Positions 48,116 through 59,195 of a stretch of 64,000 nt of DNA are shown in pieces. The translations under genes were made by a program, and so were the position numbers. The DNA comes from Chlorops oryzae (Eukaryota > Arthropoda > Insecta > Diptera > Chloropidae). The DNA lies in NCBI GenBank assembly GCA_020466095.1, contig CM035807.1, positions 102,243,502 to 102,307,501 of the forward strand. Reading direction: 5' to 3'. Under the pieces are notes generated by a model. That model was not told the DNA's origin. It saw only the letters and a program-made list of their open reading frames with translations, and searched no databases. The stretch's first letter is position 1, and every line of letters starts with the position of its first letter.

Positions 48116-49107
48116 TTCCCCAGTTCTAATATTAATAGTCTGTTTTTTCAAATGCAATATAGATATCTTTACATTGCGAATATCACCGATTTAACCCTAG
48201 AAAGGTGATCTTCATTCAAGTGGCGATTGTTTCGTTTTCTCAACGTTCAATAAAAAATAAACCCAACTATTTCTGGCAATTACAAACATCATCGATACGA
48301 CGAATATTACCCTTAAAGGGATAAATTTAATTCCATTCTTCTATATTTTAAATGAGAAGGGAAGAGAGAGAGCAGTACAAAAGTAAAACCCTCCAATGAT
48401 GATTAATAAACAATGGTGCGCAAAAAAACAAAAGAAAAAATTTAATTAAAATGAGAAAAATAAAAAATGTGAAGAGAAAACAAAACCGAGCTTCACACTC
48501 CAAAAACAATTAACTGCGCCCATAAATTATATCGTTTGTGACCAAATTAATAGCTTTGAACTACTGTTTACTCAATGAACGCAGCATGACCAACGCATAA
48601 AGACCAGGAACAAAAACAACAACTAAATGGAGAGAAAAATACAGTATATATGTACATATAGTGAGACAAAAACAAAAAAAAAAAAAGAACAAAGAACTTA
48701 ACAGGGCAATAATTGTATATTGACCTATTTTAACACTTGCGGACAGCCAGCTGCAGTCGATGGCGCAGTCGATGCCGCAGCAACAGTTGCAGTTCCAGCC
48801 GCAGCCGCAACGAATCTCGATACTTGCGATTTCCATCAATGCAAGTGCATTTCGGCACGCCACACATCATCATAAAAGCGGTGATGAATTACCTTCAACA
48901 ATGACGGCAATGTTGACGACAAACCATTGACGGTGACCACAATTCAGAGACGCATGCGTGTGTGTCAGCTTTTATGCGCTCCTGTATAAAAACAATTAAG
49001 GGAATCTTAAACTTTTCGCCCGCAGGCCATTTTGAGTATTTTCTTTTTGCTAAAGTGGCTTCGCTGATGAGAAGGACTTAAACAATTCTATAAAATTTTG
49101 TTGACTT
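48116..49107. other. Spacer with a piggyBac-like terminus at 48,191
   Basis: TTAACCCTAGAAAGG at 48,191-48,205 resembles the piggyBac-superfamily left end at its TTAA target. The nearest downstream TTAA (48,314) is preceded by TACCC, which is not the expected mirror, so no full element is called. 48,750-48,820 is CAG/CCG triplet-rich. Confidence 0.25.
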
Positions 49108-49267
49108 CTGTGTACTCTCTCTTAAGCGGACACCTACAGGACCGAAAAATACGTCCGTTTAACAGAGATGGCCGCTTATAGAGGAAACTATTTGAGAAGC
49201 AGGAATACTAGAGCATTCTCACAAAGTGTCCGGTTAAGAGGATTATCCGCAAGGATAGAGTACAGTG
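49108..49267. mobile_element. pogo-like MITE, copy 1 (160 bp)
   Basis: Begins CTGTGTACTCTCTCTTAAG and ends with the reverse of CACTGTACTCTATCC, followed by TA. Inside are the family phrases AAGCGGACACCT, AGGACCGAAAAATA, GAAACTATTTGAGAAGCAGG and GTGTCCGGTTAAGAGG, shared with the copies at 51,298 (reverse orientation) and 58,003. Confidence 0.65.
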
Positions 49268-50647
49268 TATTAAGAGAACATATTCCGAAGGCAATTGATC
49301 CTTCATCGGCAACCCTTTCCCTTCAAGGTGGGGGACAGCTAACTATGAGGGCAGGGCAAGAACCTGTCGGAGATTCTTACTGTGCGTAAAACCCAAGTCC
49401 CTCACATTCTCAAGTGGCCTTTATGAAAGACCACCATACATACATACCAACATACATACATACATACATACAGGTACTCCCCTCTCCTTGTGTTTGAGAG
49501 CCACTGCCACTGGCAAGGAGTAATAATTTTGCGAAAATAATCACCGCGAATTCCAATACAAACTTAAGTGAGGCGTGCTTCTCGAGAAGTGCTTGGAGCA
49601 TTCGGAAACTTCATTTCGCTTGAAGTCTTATGAGAATCTCATTTTCTTGCTCGTTGCGGCTGCTGTTGCTGTTGCTCTCGCTGTTGCATTTGCATTTGCT
49701 TACGCTTACGCTTTGTTTGCTTAGCCTACTTAGTACGCACCGCTGAATTGCAATCAGGCAAGACGCGGCTGGCGCATCATTCAACGTGCAAAAGTTTTGC
49801 TTGTTATAAAAAAAAAGGAGCCTGTGCATTTCCGAGCATTTATTTGCTTTGTACAATCGTTCGAGCGACGCTGGAGCACTCGACGTGTTGTACTTTAATT
49901 AAGTTCAAAAACTCAAGTGTCCAAGTGTTTTTCCGTCTGCTCTTTTTTTTTCTTCGTTTTCAATCCTTAATATTTTTTTCAATTTTTTACATTTTTTTTT
50001 TTTCTTTTAACTTTTGAAGGCGACTCAAAAAGTGCCTATGATGAAATATGCCACACACATGAGTTGTGGATGCGAAAACCACCTTCGACGCAGTGTTCCC
50101 TTTTTTTTTTAATGAAGTGCCTGTCTCAACAGTAAGATGATTGGTTTCGTCTTGGTAATTATTGCGCAATCTCTTCGGTAACTAAACACCACACACACCA
50201 CACACCGCACAAGAAAGTGCAATAAATTTTCGCCTTGTTAAAAGGCGAAATGAAAAAGTGAAAAATGATTCACATGAAACGAATGAATTCAACGCACGGT
50301 TTGGAAAAGTAAACACTTTGAAATAAAAATAAAAAGAAAATATCCAAAAAAAAAAAAAAAAAAAAACATTTCATGAATTTTTTCGCAATGGGGGGAAATT
50401 TTTTCTTAACAAACTCTTAGCCTTGAATTATAAAATCTGAACAGCTTATTATTTTGCAATGCCTGAAATCATTAAAGGAAAGTAAAACTCATTTGTATGT
50501 ATACAAGTATACACAATGAAGGAGAGAGATTCATGAAAAGATATGTATGTGAGAGGAGTTCATTTTGCCCCTTCAATTTAGGCCAAAGATATATGAATGA
50601 GCGGTAGTAATTTAGGCCATGTCAATAATGGCAAATCCTTTTGTATA

Positions 50648-50728
50648 GACAGGACCCGATCCAGGTTTTTTTTCGCTCTGGACAAGAACATTATTTGCGG
50701 CCCCTATGATGCCATTAATGGGATACTG
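50648..50728 (-). mobile_element. Truncated hAT-like MITE related to 47,057-47,221
   Basis: CAGGACCCGATCCAGG followed by the reverse complement of the interior of the 47-kb element through CCCCTATGATGCC. The other end is missing, and DNA after ATGGGATAC is unrelated. Confidence 0.55.
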
Positions 50729-50744
50729 AATTGCATATCTTTTT

Positions 50745-50745
50745 G

Positions 50746-50792
<47 letters not shown>
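50745..50792 (+). repeat. (GA)n microsatellite
   Basis: Uninterrupted GA dinucleotides except for one AA at 50,762-50,763. Confidence 0.95.
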
Positions 50793-50795
<3 letters not shown>

Positions 50796-50810
50796 AGTCT
50801 CTCTCAGGTA

Positions 50811-51077
50811 TAGTCCCAGCGGCCAAAATGCTGCTTACAGAAGCGATGATCAGCAAGAGATCTCGTAGGCGGTAATGCATACGACCTCATATACCATCCT
50901 AGTATACTTTTGTTCGCGACGTGGCCGTTTTGTAGAGTGAACGCCTACCACCGCTACATAAAGTAAGCTATTGGTAGGCAGGTCGCCTACAAGCTCGTAT
51001 TCTTCGTAGCTATTAATAGGCAGGTCGCTTACAGTCTCGTATACTTTGTAGGCGGCAGACACTGTTGGCCACTGGGG
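50811..51077. mobile_element. Inverted-repeat element with a 42-bp internal duplication
   Basis: The ends CCCAGCGGCCAA and (reversed) CCCAGTGGCCAA form 12-bp inverted repeats with one mismatch. Inside, a 42-bp unit with GGCAGGTCGCYTAC..CTCGTAT is repeated in tandem (50,967-51,008 and 51,009-51,050). On the minus strand the unit would read YE.V.DLP.NS twice. No target duplication was identified; superfamily unknown. Confidence 0.45.
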
Positions 51078-51297
51078 TAGGCTTCGCCAAAATTCATTGC
51101 TGAGTCACAGCGCACAATTTTTGAGAGAGCATTTTTAATTAACTGCGGCAATTAAAAAGCTTCAAAAGTGTGAATCGGTTTGAAGACCTTCGAAACTTTA
51201 TCATTTAAGCTCAGAAAAGTCCTGAAAGAACTAAATAATCGCTAAAAAAAAAAACAAAAAAAAGCTATAAAAAAATCCTTCAAAATATTTTTTTTTA

Positions 51298-51453
51298 CAG
51301 TGTATTCTCTCCTTGCGGGCAGCGGACAGCGGACAGCCCTCTTAAACGGACACTTTTCGAGATTACCCCAGTGTGCCTGCTTCTCAAATAGTTTCCTCTT
51401 AAGCGGACATATTTTCCGGGCCCGCAGGTGTCCGCTTAAGAGAGAGTAGACTG
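51298..51453 (-). mobile_element. pogo-like MITE, copy 2 (156 bp) flanked by TA
   Basis: CAGTGTATTCTCTCC at the left and reversed CAGTCTACTCTCTC at the right, each adjoining TA (51,296-51,297 and 51,454-51,455). CAG-starting termini with TA targets are typical of the pogo/Tigger branch of Tc1/mariner. It is internally almost a palindrome of AAGCGGACA / TGTCCGCTT motifs. Confidence 0.7.
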
Positions 51454-51455
51454 TA

Positions 51456-53477
51456 TACTAAATTGTTAGACTTGGATGATGAACAACATGAACAATAAAA
51501 TATAGAAGAAAAATCATTTTAATTCATCTCCTTTTTGAGTGGATTTCAACGCACTCGAGTACTCTCCCAAAAGTGTACTTCTCACCATGGAAAATATGTT
51601 TAACAGTGGTTGATGCATTATAAACAAAGGCCTCGACCCCAATAAAGCCCGTTTATTCTTCCAGCCTCCCTTTCTCTCTGGTTTCATCTCTCTACAATTT
51701 TCTATTATTTTTTGCTGTTGTTTTTTCTTCTTCTTTTTTTCTAAATTCTTCTCATCTCTTTTTGTATTGAATTTTCGTAGGTAGATATTTTTCCGCGGTC
51801 GGATTGCTCATTTTAGTAGCTATTAGACACGTACAAACGTTTCATTACGATTCAAGAACAAACAGGCAGCGTAACTGATGCTGTGCACCCCGACGACGAC
51901 GACGACGATGACGCAACGTACATACATACCCACCACGTATACATGTTTAGCGCTTTGTACGTACGTATGCATGTACATAGTTAGCCGCTTAGTTCGAGTG
52001 GTGTGTACTACTGAGTGGCCCATAAGTGTAGTCTATAAAACTAAGTACAGCAAAACTACTGAGCTGAGTAAACCGCACAACAATGCCAGGCATTGTGTTG
52101 TTACAACAACAACAACAAAAAAGCTCATGTGAAAATGGAAATGGAAATGAAAATGGGCTTTGCACACAACTATTGGGAATGAAATGTGGCTGCCGCTGCC
52201 GCTGCTGCTGCAGTCACCACACTCCGCCCATGCACGGACGTTGGCTATTGCGCCACAATGTTTTTGCGAGAGTTATCTGTCGTTTCATTGATCGTCGGGT
52301 TTCCTCATAGTGAGAGTTACAGCGACATCTATGGATGTAACTATTGCCTTAAGAGCGATTCGCCGAGGTCTACAAGCACACGAAGGTACCCCCACTTACT
52401 TAGCTTCGCTCAGTAGCTGATTAGATACTTAAGGAAATTCAATATGGTTACGACAATTTGACGAGCGGAGTGTCCCATCTGATGTCTTATTTAATGATGC
52501 ATTTCATCGCCTTCCCCTTATCGACCCCTTCGATCGTGCACGTTTCTTTTATTTCATAAATTTAATGCTTTATATTCTCAGGTAAACTCGAAATATCGTC
52601 ACTTCGTTAATTTATTTATTTTTTTATTTTTTTTTTTTTGAATTTCTCTATCGAAAACTGCTGGACGGGAATCTTTAGTTCTTTTCAAAAATGATTTTCC
52701 ACAGCGTCTGTTTTTTTCCACTCACTCCCTGCAGTTGTTTCAATCACTCTTGAGATTCACGAAGAAAAAAAAAAAACAAAGCAAAGCCATCACTGCCATA
52801 CTGACACGTTCACCCTCGTTGCCCTTGACTGATTGCATTCTATGTGGGGCTACCTCCTCGTCGCTTTTTAAAAGGGGATGAAGCAAGGCTATAGAAAACC
52901 CCGCCACATACGAACGTACGATGATTCTCGCCCGTTCGGGGTTCCCTATTCAAATTCATCCATATTGCCTCCATTACCTTACAGCGGACAATAGAGAAAG
53001 TCTTTTTTGTTGCTTCTTCCACTTCTTCATTTTCTTCGTCTTCTTATTCTTTGTGGGTTAGTTTCTATCAATTGTTGTTTCAGTTGGTTGTTATTAAATT
53101 TTTTTTTTTCTTATTTCACACATCGTTCCTTTTGTGCTGAATGAAGCTAATCTTTTGCTGAAAACATTTTCCCTCTCTCCGTAGTTACTTGATTGCGTCG
53201 GATTAAGAGGAAAAATCTCTTGAGGAAAAATCAGACAAAATGTTCAATTCCGAAGAAAACTAAAGCAATTAGTGGTCTTAATTTTTTTCTAATGCGATAA
53301 GTTGAGTCGTTTCTTGGTCAATTCTTTCCTATCCCAATTAACCCTTAATCGTATAAGAACCCGTATGGTTTCTGACAAACAAACAAAAAATGAAAAACAT
53401 ACATACATAATTATTTAGTACCCTTTGAAATCACGCAGAAAAGGATTGATTTCACAATTTACTGTGAAAAGATTTTT
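51456..53477. other. Intergenic/intronic DNA; weak ORF at 52,083
   Basis: The ATG at 52,083 (context CAACA-ATG) opens MPGIVLLQQQQQKSSCENGNGNENG and continues to 52,310 as Cys/Arg-rich sequence derived from GCC/GCT triplets. A coding exon of CAA-rich fly type is possible but has no domain support. 52,737-52,790 is purine-rich. Confidence 0.25.
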
Positions 53478-53595
53478 TCTCTGTCTCGCTCTCCCTTTAT
53501 CTCTCAGTATCTCTGTCTCGTTCTCCCTTTATCTCTCAGTATCTCTGTCTCGCTCTCCTTCTATCCCTCTATATCTCTCCTTCTATCCCTCTCAA
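53478..53595 (+). repeat. Minisatellite, 32-bp unit, about three copies
   Basis: The unit TCTCTGTCTCGCTCTCCC plus TTTATCTCTCAGTA repeats with a T/C change in the second copy, then degenerates to CTTCTATCCCTCTATATCTC units. Confidence 0.85.
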
Positions 53596-53761
53596 TCTGT
53601 CGCACTCAATTCAATTTTCGTCGCCAAAGGACGCAGGGGGAAAATGAGAAAAACGCTCCCATACCATATCCCCGCGCGTCCCTAGTCGACAAAAAGTGTG
53701 TTTCGTTATCGAAATGTCTTAACGTGTAAATAGCGTAATAAGGGCAAGAGCCGATCGAAAA

Positions 53762-53912
53762 TTCATATTTCGATTACCAAAATTATCGATTGCAAATTAT
53801 CGATAAACAAAACTATCGATTCTAGAAACTATTATCGGAATTACCGATTGTTTAAAATATCGATAACTGAAACTATCGATAATTTTGACTACAGATTAAA
53901 GAAAATATCGAT
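53762..53912 (+). repeat. Third CGATA/ATCGATT cluster
   Basis: At least eight CGAT cores in 150 bp (ATTATCGATTGC, TTATCGATAAAC, ACTATCGATTCT, ATATCGATAACTG, ACTATCGATAAT, ATATCGATTATT). Spacers of the CCAAAA/AAACAAA kind match the 47-kb cluster. Confidence 0.65.
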
Positions 53913-55984
53913 TATTGAAATTATCATCAGGATAATTTAAGTCAGATAAAAAAATACTTATGAGAAAACGGCCATTAGTTACGATATCACCTCGGTGCAA
54001 AGCTGTGGTTCAACACGCAAAGTACACCCCCCTTATATTTCCACGAATTTAAACAAAGTGAGAATTATAAAAAAATGTCTTAAATTTTCTATCCGGAAAA
54101 AATCTGTAACTAGTAAAATAGTGAGGTACTGTGTGGATTTTTCCTAAAAAGCCACTAAAGAGCGGCACTAACTTAGCCACGATGACGCCAGGATAGAATT
54201 TTCTATCCGGACTTTGCCTAGAGAAAATTGCATAGGCCCTGTCTATTCACGTCATCGCCAATATAGGGGCTATTCTACACAGCGCCAAATTAGGGCCAAG
54301 ATAAGCCTGATCGAGTCAAGATTTGTTAGCCCAGAGCCTGTTTAGACCCAGCCTAGATTGTGGCAAATCTAGCTAGGCTCAAGCTAATCACCAGACTTCT
54401 CTGGGCAATTTTCCACCCGGGGATTTCTTCTCATAGAAAATTTTTGAGTTGCGTTGGAGGTGTCGGGGTACCGAAATAAAAGCTCAGAGATGGAACAGCG
54501 AGCCACTCATCGTTGTTGAAAATAACTCCATTTTTTTCAGTTTCTTCAACTTCATTTATAGCCGTTACAATGAGAGCGTCTCAAGGTCGAAACGGAACTT
54601 TAAATTTTTTTTTCTTTTTTCAAATGTTCGAAGATTTTGGCTCTTCGAAAAACTGACAAAAATAATCGTATATGATCGAGAATACAAACTCCCAAGCCCA
54701 TAACCGAGCCAGACAAAAGTCATCAACTTAATTAGCACCGCACAACGGCTGAAACCACAAGAAACAACAACAACAGCAGCATCAGCAGCGGCAGCGGCAG
54801 CAACAACAACAAAAGAACACCGAATCGCGCCATTTAAGCTAACATCAACGATTTTGCCAGTATCCGAAAAAGATAAACGGCAGCGTCAAAAATTGAAGAA
54901 AGAAACGACTTCATGACTATACAAATCGTCGCAAAATATTATAACAACAACAAGCGGCAAAGAGCAAGTGCAACAACAATAACAAAAGAACCCTGTTCAG
55001 CATCGGCAACACCAGCAGCAAAAAGCTTTGCCGCAGAAAAGAACTCCAAAAGCAGCCGCGCTTCAAAATTCTTTTATGAACAAAATAATTCCTTCAAAAA
55101 ATAAAGCCGAAAAAAAATTAAGTGAGAAATGACAAAGAATGAAACCACAAAATGCCCCCACAATGAAAAAATAAGAAAAAATTAACAATGTCGAAAAAAA
55201 AAATCTCCAAATTTCGTGAATTCACACTTCGCATGCGCACAGCATCCATTAAATCTTCACCGAGGACTCTCCGAATATAAAAGACTCTTCTCTCTTTTCT
55301 AAAGTGCGATCTTTTGTCGCCCGCCCACCCCTCCATATTGCTTTTCGCAAAAATTTTTTCATACATGGTATGTAAATTTCGAATTTTTTCTTTCAAAGAG
55401 ACTTTCTTCGGGACCCGGGACTGTCATTGTCACTGAGACGGTTCGTACTGCCTTGCAACAACGCCTTTTGTTAAAAAAAATTCTAACAAATCAATGCGCC
55501 AGACTGGCGTTGACCTCGCAGTGCGAACGGACGGGCGGGCTCCTCTTCAAGTAGGCTGTCGTCTCGTTGTGCGCCGGCGCATGACCCCTATCGTCAAAAA
55601 TGAACACATATTTGGGTATAAAATTTTTTTAAAAAAGGCATTAACGTACCAATGCCGCAGCAGCAATTGCAAAACACAAAAGAACACGCGATTTTATTCG
55701 CGAAAGTTTTTCAAAGAAGTAAAAATGATCAGCCTTGGTCGACTGAGAGTTACGCTACGTCTTTAAAAATGGCAAAAAGTTTCAAGGGAAAACAACAAAC
55801 CGAAGCAAAATTTTCCTCGAATTTTTTCTATGTTTATGTGATCCTGCCAGGCGACAGTCCTCAGATGGTTGCGGGTCTGGGGCGCACCTGTGGGACCTAG
55901 CCAAAGCTTCATTAGTAGGTTGATCGGATATTGAATTAAACTGGTGGGATATTTATTTTAATGGATACATTACTTGTAGCAAGT
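53913..55984. other. Intergenic/intronic DNA with CAA/CAG triplet region
   Basis: 53,920-53,973 (ATTATCATCAGGATAATTTAA ... GAGAAAACGGCC) matches the right end of the MITE at 58,507-58,642, so a partial copy lies here. 54,760-55,100 is CAA/CAG/AGC-rich and resembles fly 5' untranslated or polyglutamine-type sequence, but has no supported frame. 54,165-54,420 is unrecognised, relatively GC-rich sequence with repeated TAGCC/GGCTA words. Confidence 0.35.
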
Positions 55985-56165
55985 CGGCCTCTGTGCCGTA
56001 GTTGGTTGAGATGCCAACTTACGAAGCGAGAGGTCTTGGGTTCAGCTCCCAGCTCAGGTCTGTTTCTATTTTTCTTTGTTTTCTCATTATTCGTGGTATC
56101 TTTAAGGGCCTCTTAGGTCTCCTTGTGGGAGTATCGCTGGGATTGTTGTTAATAACACAGCCCCA
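55985..56165 (+). mobile_element. tRNA-derived SINE, copy E (3'-truncated)
   Basis: Excellent 5' half: CGGCCTCTGTGCCGTAGTTG, TGGTTGAGATGC, ACGAAGCGAGAGG and B-box region GGTTCAGCTCC, then CAGCTCAGGTCTG. The conserved end and AACCT tail are absent; similarity fades after about 56,135. Confidence 0.75.
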
Positions 56166-56169
56166 CAAA

Positions 56170-57309
56170 AAAAGTGTCAAATCCAAAGGGGTCTTACTAT
56201 GATTACTATATGCTGTCAGGGTTGCTTAGTCCGAATTTAAAGTCCATATAGCTCAATCGACTCTAGATTTAGCCCTAACTTCAAAAAACGTTCCTCAAGA
56301 GGGGTTTTAGAGGCTATTTTTGAGTTTATGCCGAAACCTTGAACCGACGAAGCTATATGGACCACAAATTTGCCTAGTATAGATTTTGTAATCAGCTCAA
56401 AATACGATCCTTTTGAGTTACAAGCCTTCAAATGAATCGCAATCGCCACTGACAATGACACTGACTACCCCCAAAGAGACTGCTGCGTCGACTGCGTCAA
56501 ACTGACTGCCTTGCCTGCAGAGTTAATATTCTTCGTTATTGACCTTGAAATGAAATTTTAACATTTTTCGTGTTAATTTTTGCAGTTTTTTTTTCTCTCT
56601 CTCTCTTTCCTTTATTTTTTACGCATTCGGATGTTTATTTCTTAAATTGTTGCTTTTATTTTTTATTTGATGACTTTTGTAAACACACCGAGAATGAATC
56701 GCACTGTGTATAATGGCAACTCGATGGACCTGTAGTCAGTCGTCAGTCAGTCGGAGGCATAATACAATTGGGGCTTGTGATCAAATGATGTTGAAGCCGA
56801 TGCTGCCGCTGCCGCTGACAGTGACGGTGACGGTGACGCTGACGCTGGTACTACGTTGTTGATTATTGTTAGTGCTACTGTCGATTTTTGCTGATGAATC
56901 AGAACTCGTGGATCGGATCGTCGTTGTTTCTCCTTTTTAAAGCAATGGAAGCCATTATTCGTACAAAATTGAAGTCAAATATTTTTGAAAGATGTGTGGT
57001 AGCTGCAAAGATCTTCTGTTTGTATATTGATTTAGGTACTTTTCAAGGCAAAGAAAATTGATCTTTTTAAAAAGAAAGAAAAAAAATTCCGTTTTGATGT
57101 TCTCCAAGGGGGGCTCTTCAGAAGACTTTTTTGAAGTATGAAGCGTTTTTTTTTAACTGATGGAAGTGGTTATGGGTCTACTGCTCTCTGGCAAGCGCAC
57201 TAATGAAGTTTATATACCTTTGAAAACACTTGCCGGAGCTATTAGGATCGTAGTCTTCAACTCGGTTTACAAGCTTCGAAAGTTGAAATTTTAAAATATA
57301 TTCTTTTTA
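56170..57309. other. Intergenic/intronic DNA; no gene recognised
   Basis: A GCCGCT/GACGGTGACG hexamer-like triplet patch lies at 56,795-56,850. Elsewhere short frames have no recognisable domains. Confidence 0.4.
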
Positions 57310-57718
57310 GGCGAAACTCCATAAACGACGGAAAAGACGGTTGTTGCGATATACGCGGATATTGAAATGTATTTAAATGGAAGCAGCTACATTTCTTCCG
57401 CGTGAAACAGGGACGTAGCAAGAGAAAAAGTGATTTGGTAATGCTTTTATTGGCCACAGTGGTTAGAGGAAGATTAGAGAGTTGTGGACCATAACCCCAT
57501 AAAATTTAAAAAAATCATGACGTCCGATTTAGATGAAAATTTATATACTTATAGATTAAGTAAAAAATTCTAAGAATTTTGGCGCTAAAAATTTTTTCAA
57601 AAAACTGATTACAACTAGTCTAGTAAGGGGCTAGTTCCAAACTGGTCCAAAATGGAGTAGTTGTAATCAGTTTTTTTTTAAGTTTTAGCGTCCTTTCCGT
57701 CGTTTATGGAGTTTCGCC
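57310..57718. mobile_element. Foldback-type element (409 bp) with nested inverted repeats
   Basis: Outer arms GGCGAAACTCCATAAACGAC (57,310-57,338) and its reverse complement (57,690-57,718) match over ~28 bp with one mismatch. A second, inner inverted pair (57,581-57,617 and 57,657-57,692) shares GGCGCTAAAA / ACTGATTACAACTA. It can form a long hairpin around a ~40-base loop. Flanks are TTA and TTT, weakly Harbinger-like. No coding capacity. Confidence 0.65.
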
Positions 57719-57795
57719 TTTAGTCTTCATGCCAGTTCAAGTCAATCAAATATCTTATATGTACCAATATATAAAACAATCATTTGAAAGTTTAA

Positions 57796-57815
57796 GGGCC
57801 GTTTTCTCATAATGC
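57796..57815 (+). mobile_element. Isolated terminus matching the GGNCCGTTTTCTCATC MITE
   Basis: TTAA-GGGCCGTTTTCTCAT at 57,792-57,810 matches the end of the element at 58,507-58,642. The partner end was not found. Confidence 0.4.
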
Positions 57816-57831
57816 CAGTGCACCAATTTTA

Positions 57832-58305
57832 TGTTAAACTTGGGTATTATCGTTATCGAAACCCTTGGATAAGATTCGCCTTTGCCATCCTCACCTCCAT
57901 CATAAGCCACAGCCCCGGGGAGACTTCCGAAAGGGAGCCCCACAAAGATCAGGCCAACCGTGGGGCTCCTGATGCCGGCTGTAGCATGTTCAAATATACA
58001 TAAAGTGTACTCTCTCTCTTAAGCGGACATCTGCGGGACCGAAAAATATGTCCTCTTAAGAGAGATGTCCGCTTAAGAGGATCCGTTTTGAGAAGCAGGA
58101 ACACTAGAGCATTCCCAAAAAGAATTTTTTTAAATATTTAATTTGGGTATTAACACTATCGAAATCCTTGGTCAAGATTTGATGCCATCTTCACCTCATC
58201 ATTAACCACATGCCCAGCGAGACCCTCACAAAAGAGCCTTCCAAAGGTCAGGAACGAATTTAACACTCGTGGGATTCCTGATCTCCGCTGTAAGATATTT
58301 GAATC
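57832..58305 (+). repeat. Duplicated ~165-bp segment split by a pogo-like MITE
   Basis: 57,838-57,995 and 58,140-58,305 share, in order, TTGGGTATTA...TATCGAAA.CCTTGG, TGCCATC.TCACCTC, GAGAC.....AAAG.AG, AAGATCAGG/AAGGTCAGG and CTCCTGAT..C.GCTGTA. They differ by small gaps and many substitutions. The copy of the pogo-like MITE lies between them. Confidence 0.6.
58003..58126 (+). mobile_element. pogo-like MITE, copy 3 (truncated right end)
   Basis: AGTGTACTCTCTCTCTTAAG, TGCGGGACCGAAAAATATG and TGAGAAGCAGGAACACTAG match copies at 49,108 and 51,298. The right ~35 bp are missing. Confidence 0.6.
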
Positions 58306-58506
58306 CTATATATTTAGGATCTGACGTATATTGCAACCATAAAATCTAATATAATACCAATTTAATCCTATACCCGATCAACCAACTGATGAAGGCTTTG
58401 CTAGGGTCCATCCCCACACGATTCCCTTGAAAAGTGTATTTGAATATAATTTTAATATGTGTAGGTAGTTGAATCAATTTCCTTCAAAGAACTAAAAAGA
58501 GACTTA

Positions 58507-58642
58507 GGTCCGTTTTCTCATCCTACTTTTAAGCTCTATCTGCCAGTTAAATTTCAATTTCTTTGACTTATTAATCAAAATTGTATGAAATTATCATCAG
58601 GATAATTTAACATACAGATAAAAAAAGATGAGAAAACGGTCC
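58507..58642. mobile_element. Small MITE (136 bp) with GGTCCGTTTTCTCATC ends
   Basis: Left GGTCCGTTTTCTCATC and right GATGAGAAAACGGTCC are inverted with one mismatch, flanked by TTA and TAA (TA shared). Its right half recurs at 53,920-53,973, and a lone left end recurs at 57,796. Confidence 0.7.
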
Positions 58643-58778
58643 TAAACCTTCAAAAAGTTTGAACTAAGTTGAAGACTATGAGACAGAGGGCTCTCTCCAC
58701 CTCTGCCAGAAATGAAAAACTTCATATAAGAAACGCTTCAGAAATGAATCAGAAATTGGAGAGAGAAGTAGTGGGGGG

Positions 58779-59187
58779 CAGTGTTCGGACTACGGAAATC
58801 CCATTTCGTAGTAGAGACCGAAAAAATCGGAGTAGAAATGAATTTTTAGGTAGTAAATTGGAATTTCTCATTTTCGCACAAAAAAAAAAAAAAAGGTCTA
58901 CAATTTATTTGAAGCAAACATTTATAACTTACATTTACATATTACTTATATTTTTTTAATCTCCATCAGTCAAGATTTAGATACAGAGACATCTGTATGG
59001 AAAACAACAATTTGTTTGCGAACGAGGGAGCACAAAAAACTCGTTCTCATTACGTCTAAATCGTGACATAGACAAAATTATTTTGAGTTTGGTGAAGTGA
59101 AAAAATCGGAGTAGATTTCAGGTATAGGGTAGTGGCGGAGTAGATTTCAAAAATTAAAAAAAAAAACGGAGTATAGTCCGAGCCCTG
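58779..59187. mobile_element. hAT-like MITE (409 bp) with perfect 8-bp target duplication
   Basis: GTGGGGGG lies immediately outside both ends (58,771-58,778 and 59,188-59,195). Termini CAGTGTTCGGACTA and (reversed) CAGGGCTCGGACTA match 12/14 and have the hAT-style CAGGG start. The interior repeats CGGAGTAGA(T/A) motifs near both ends (58,828; 59,107; 59,136), as subterminal binding sites would. No coding capacity. Confidence 0.85.
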
Positions 59188-59195
59188 GTGGGGGG

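Noticed and set aside
48191..48317. Complete small piggyBac element
   Set aside because: The left end resembles the superfamily (TTAACCCTAGAAAGG) but the candidate right end is not its mirror.
49168..49389. 73-residue plus-strand frame
   Set aside because: Mostly the interior of a pogo-like MITE.
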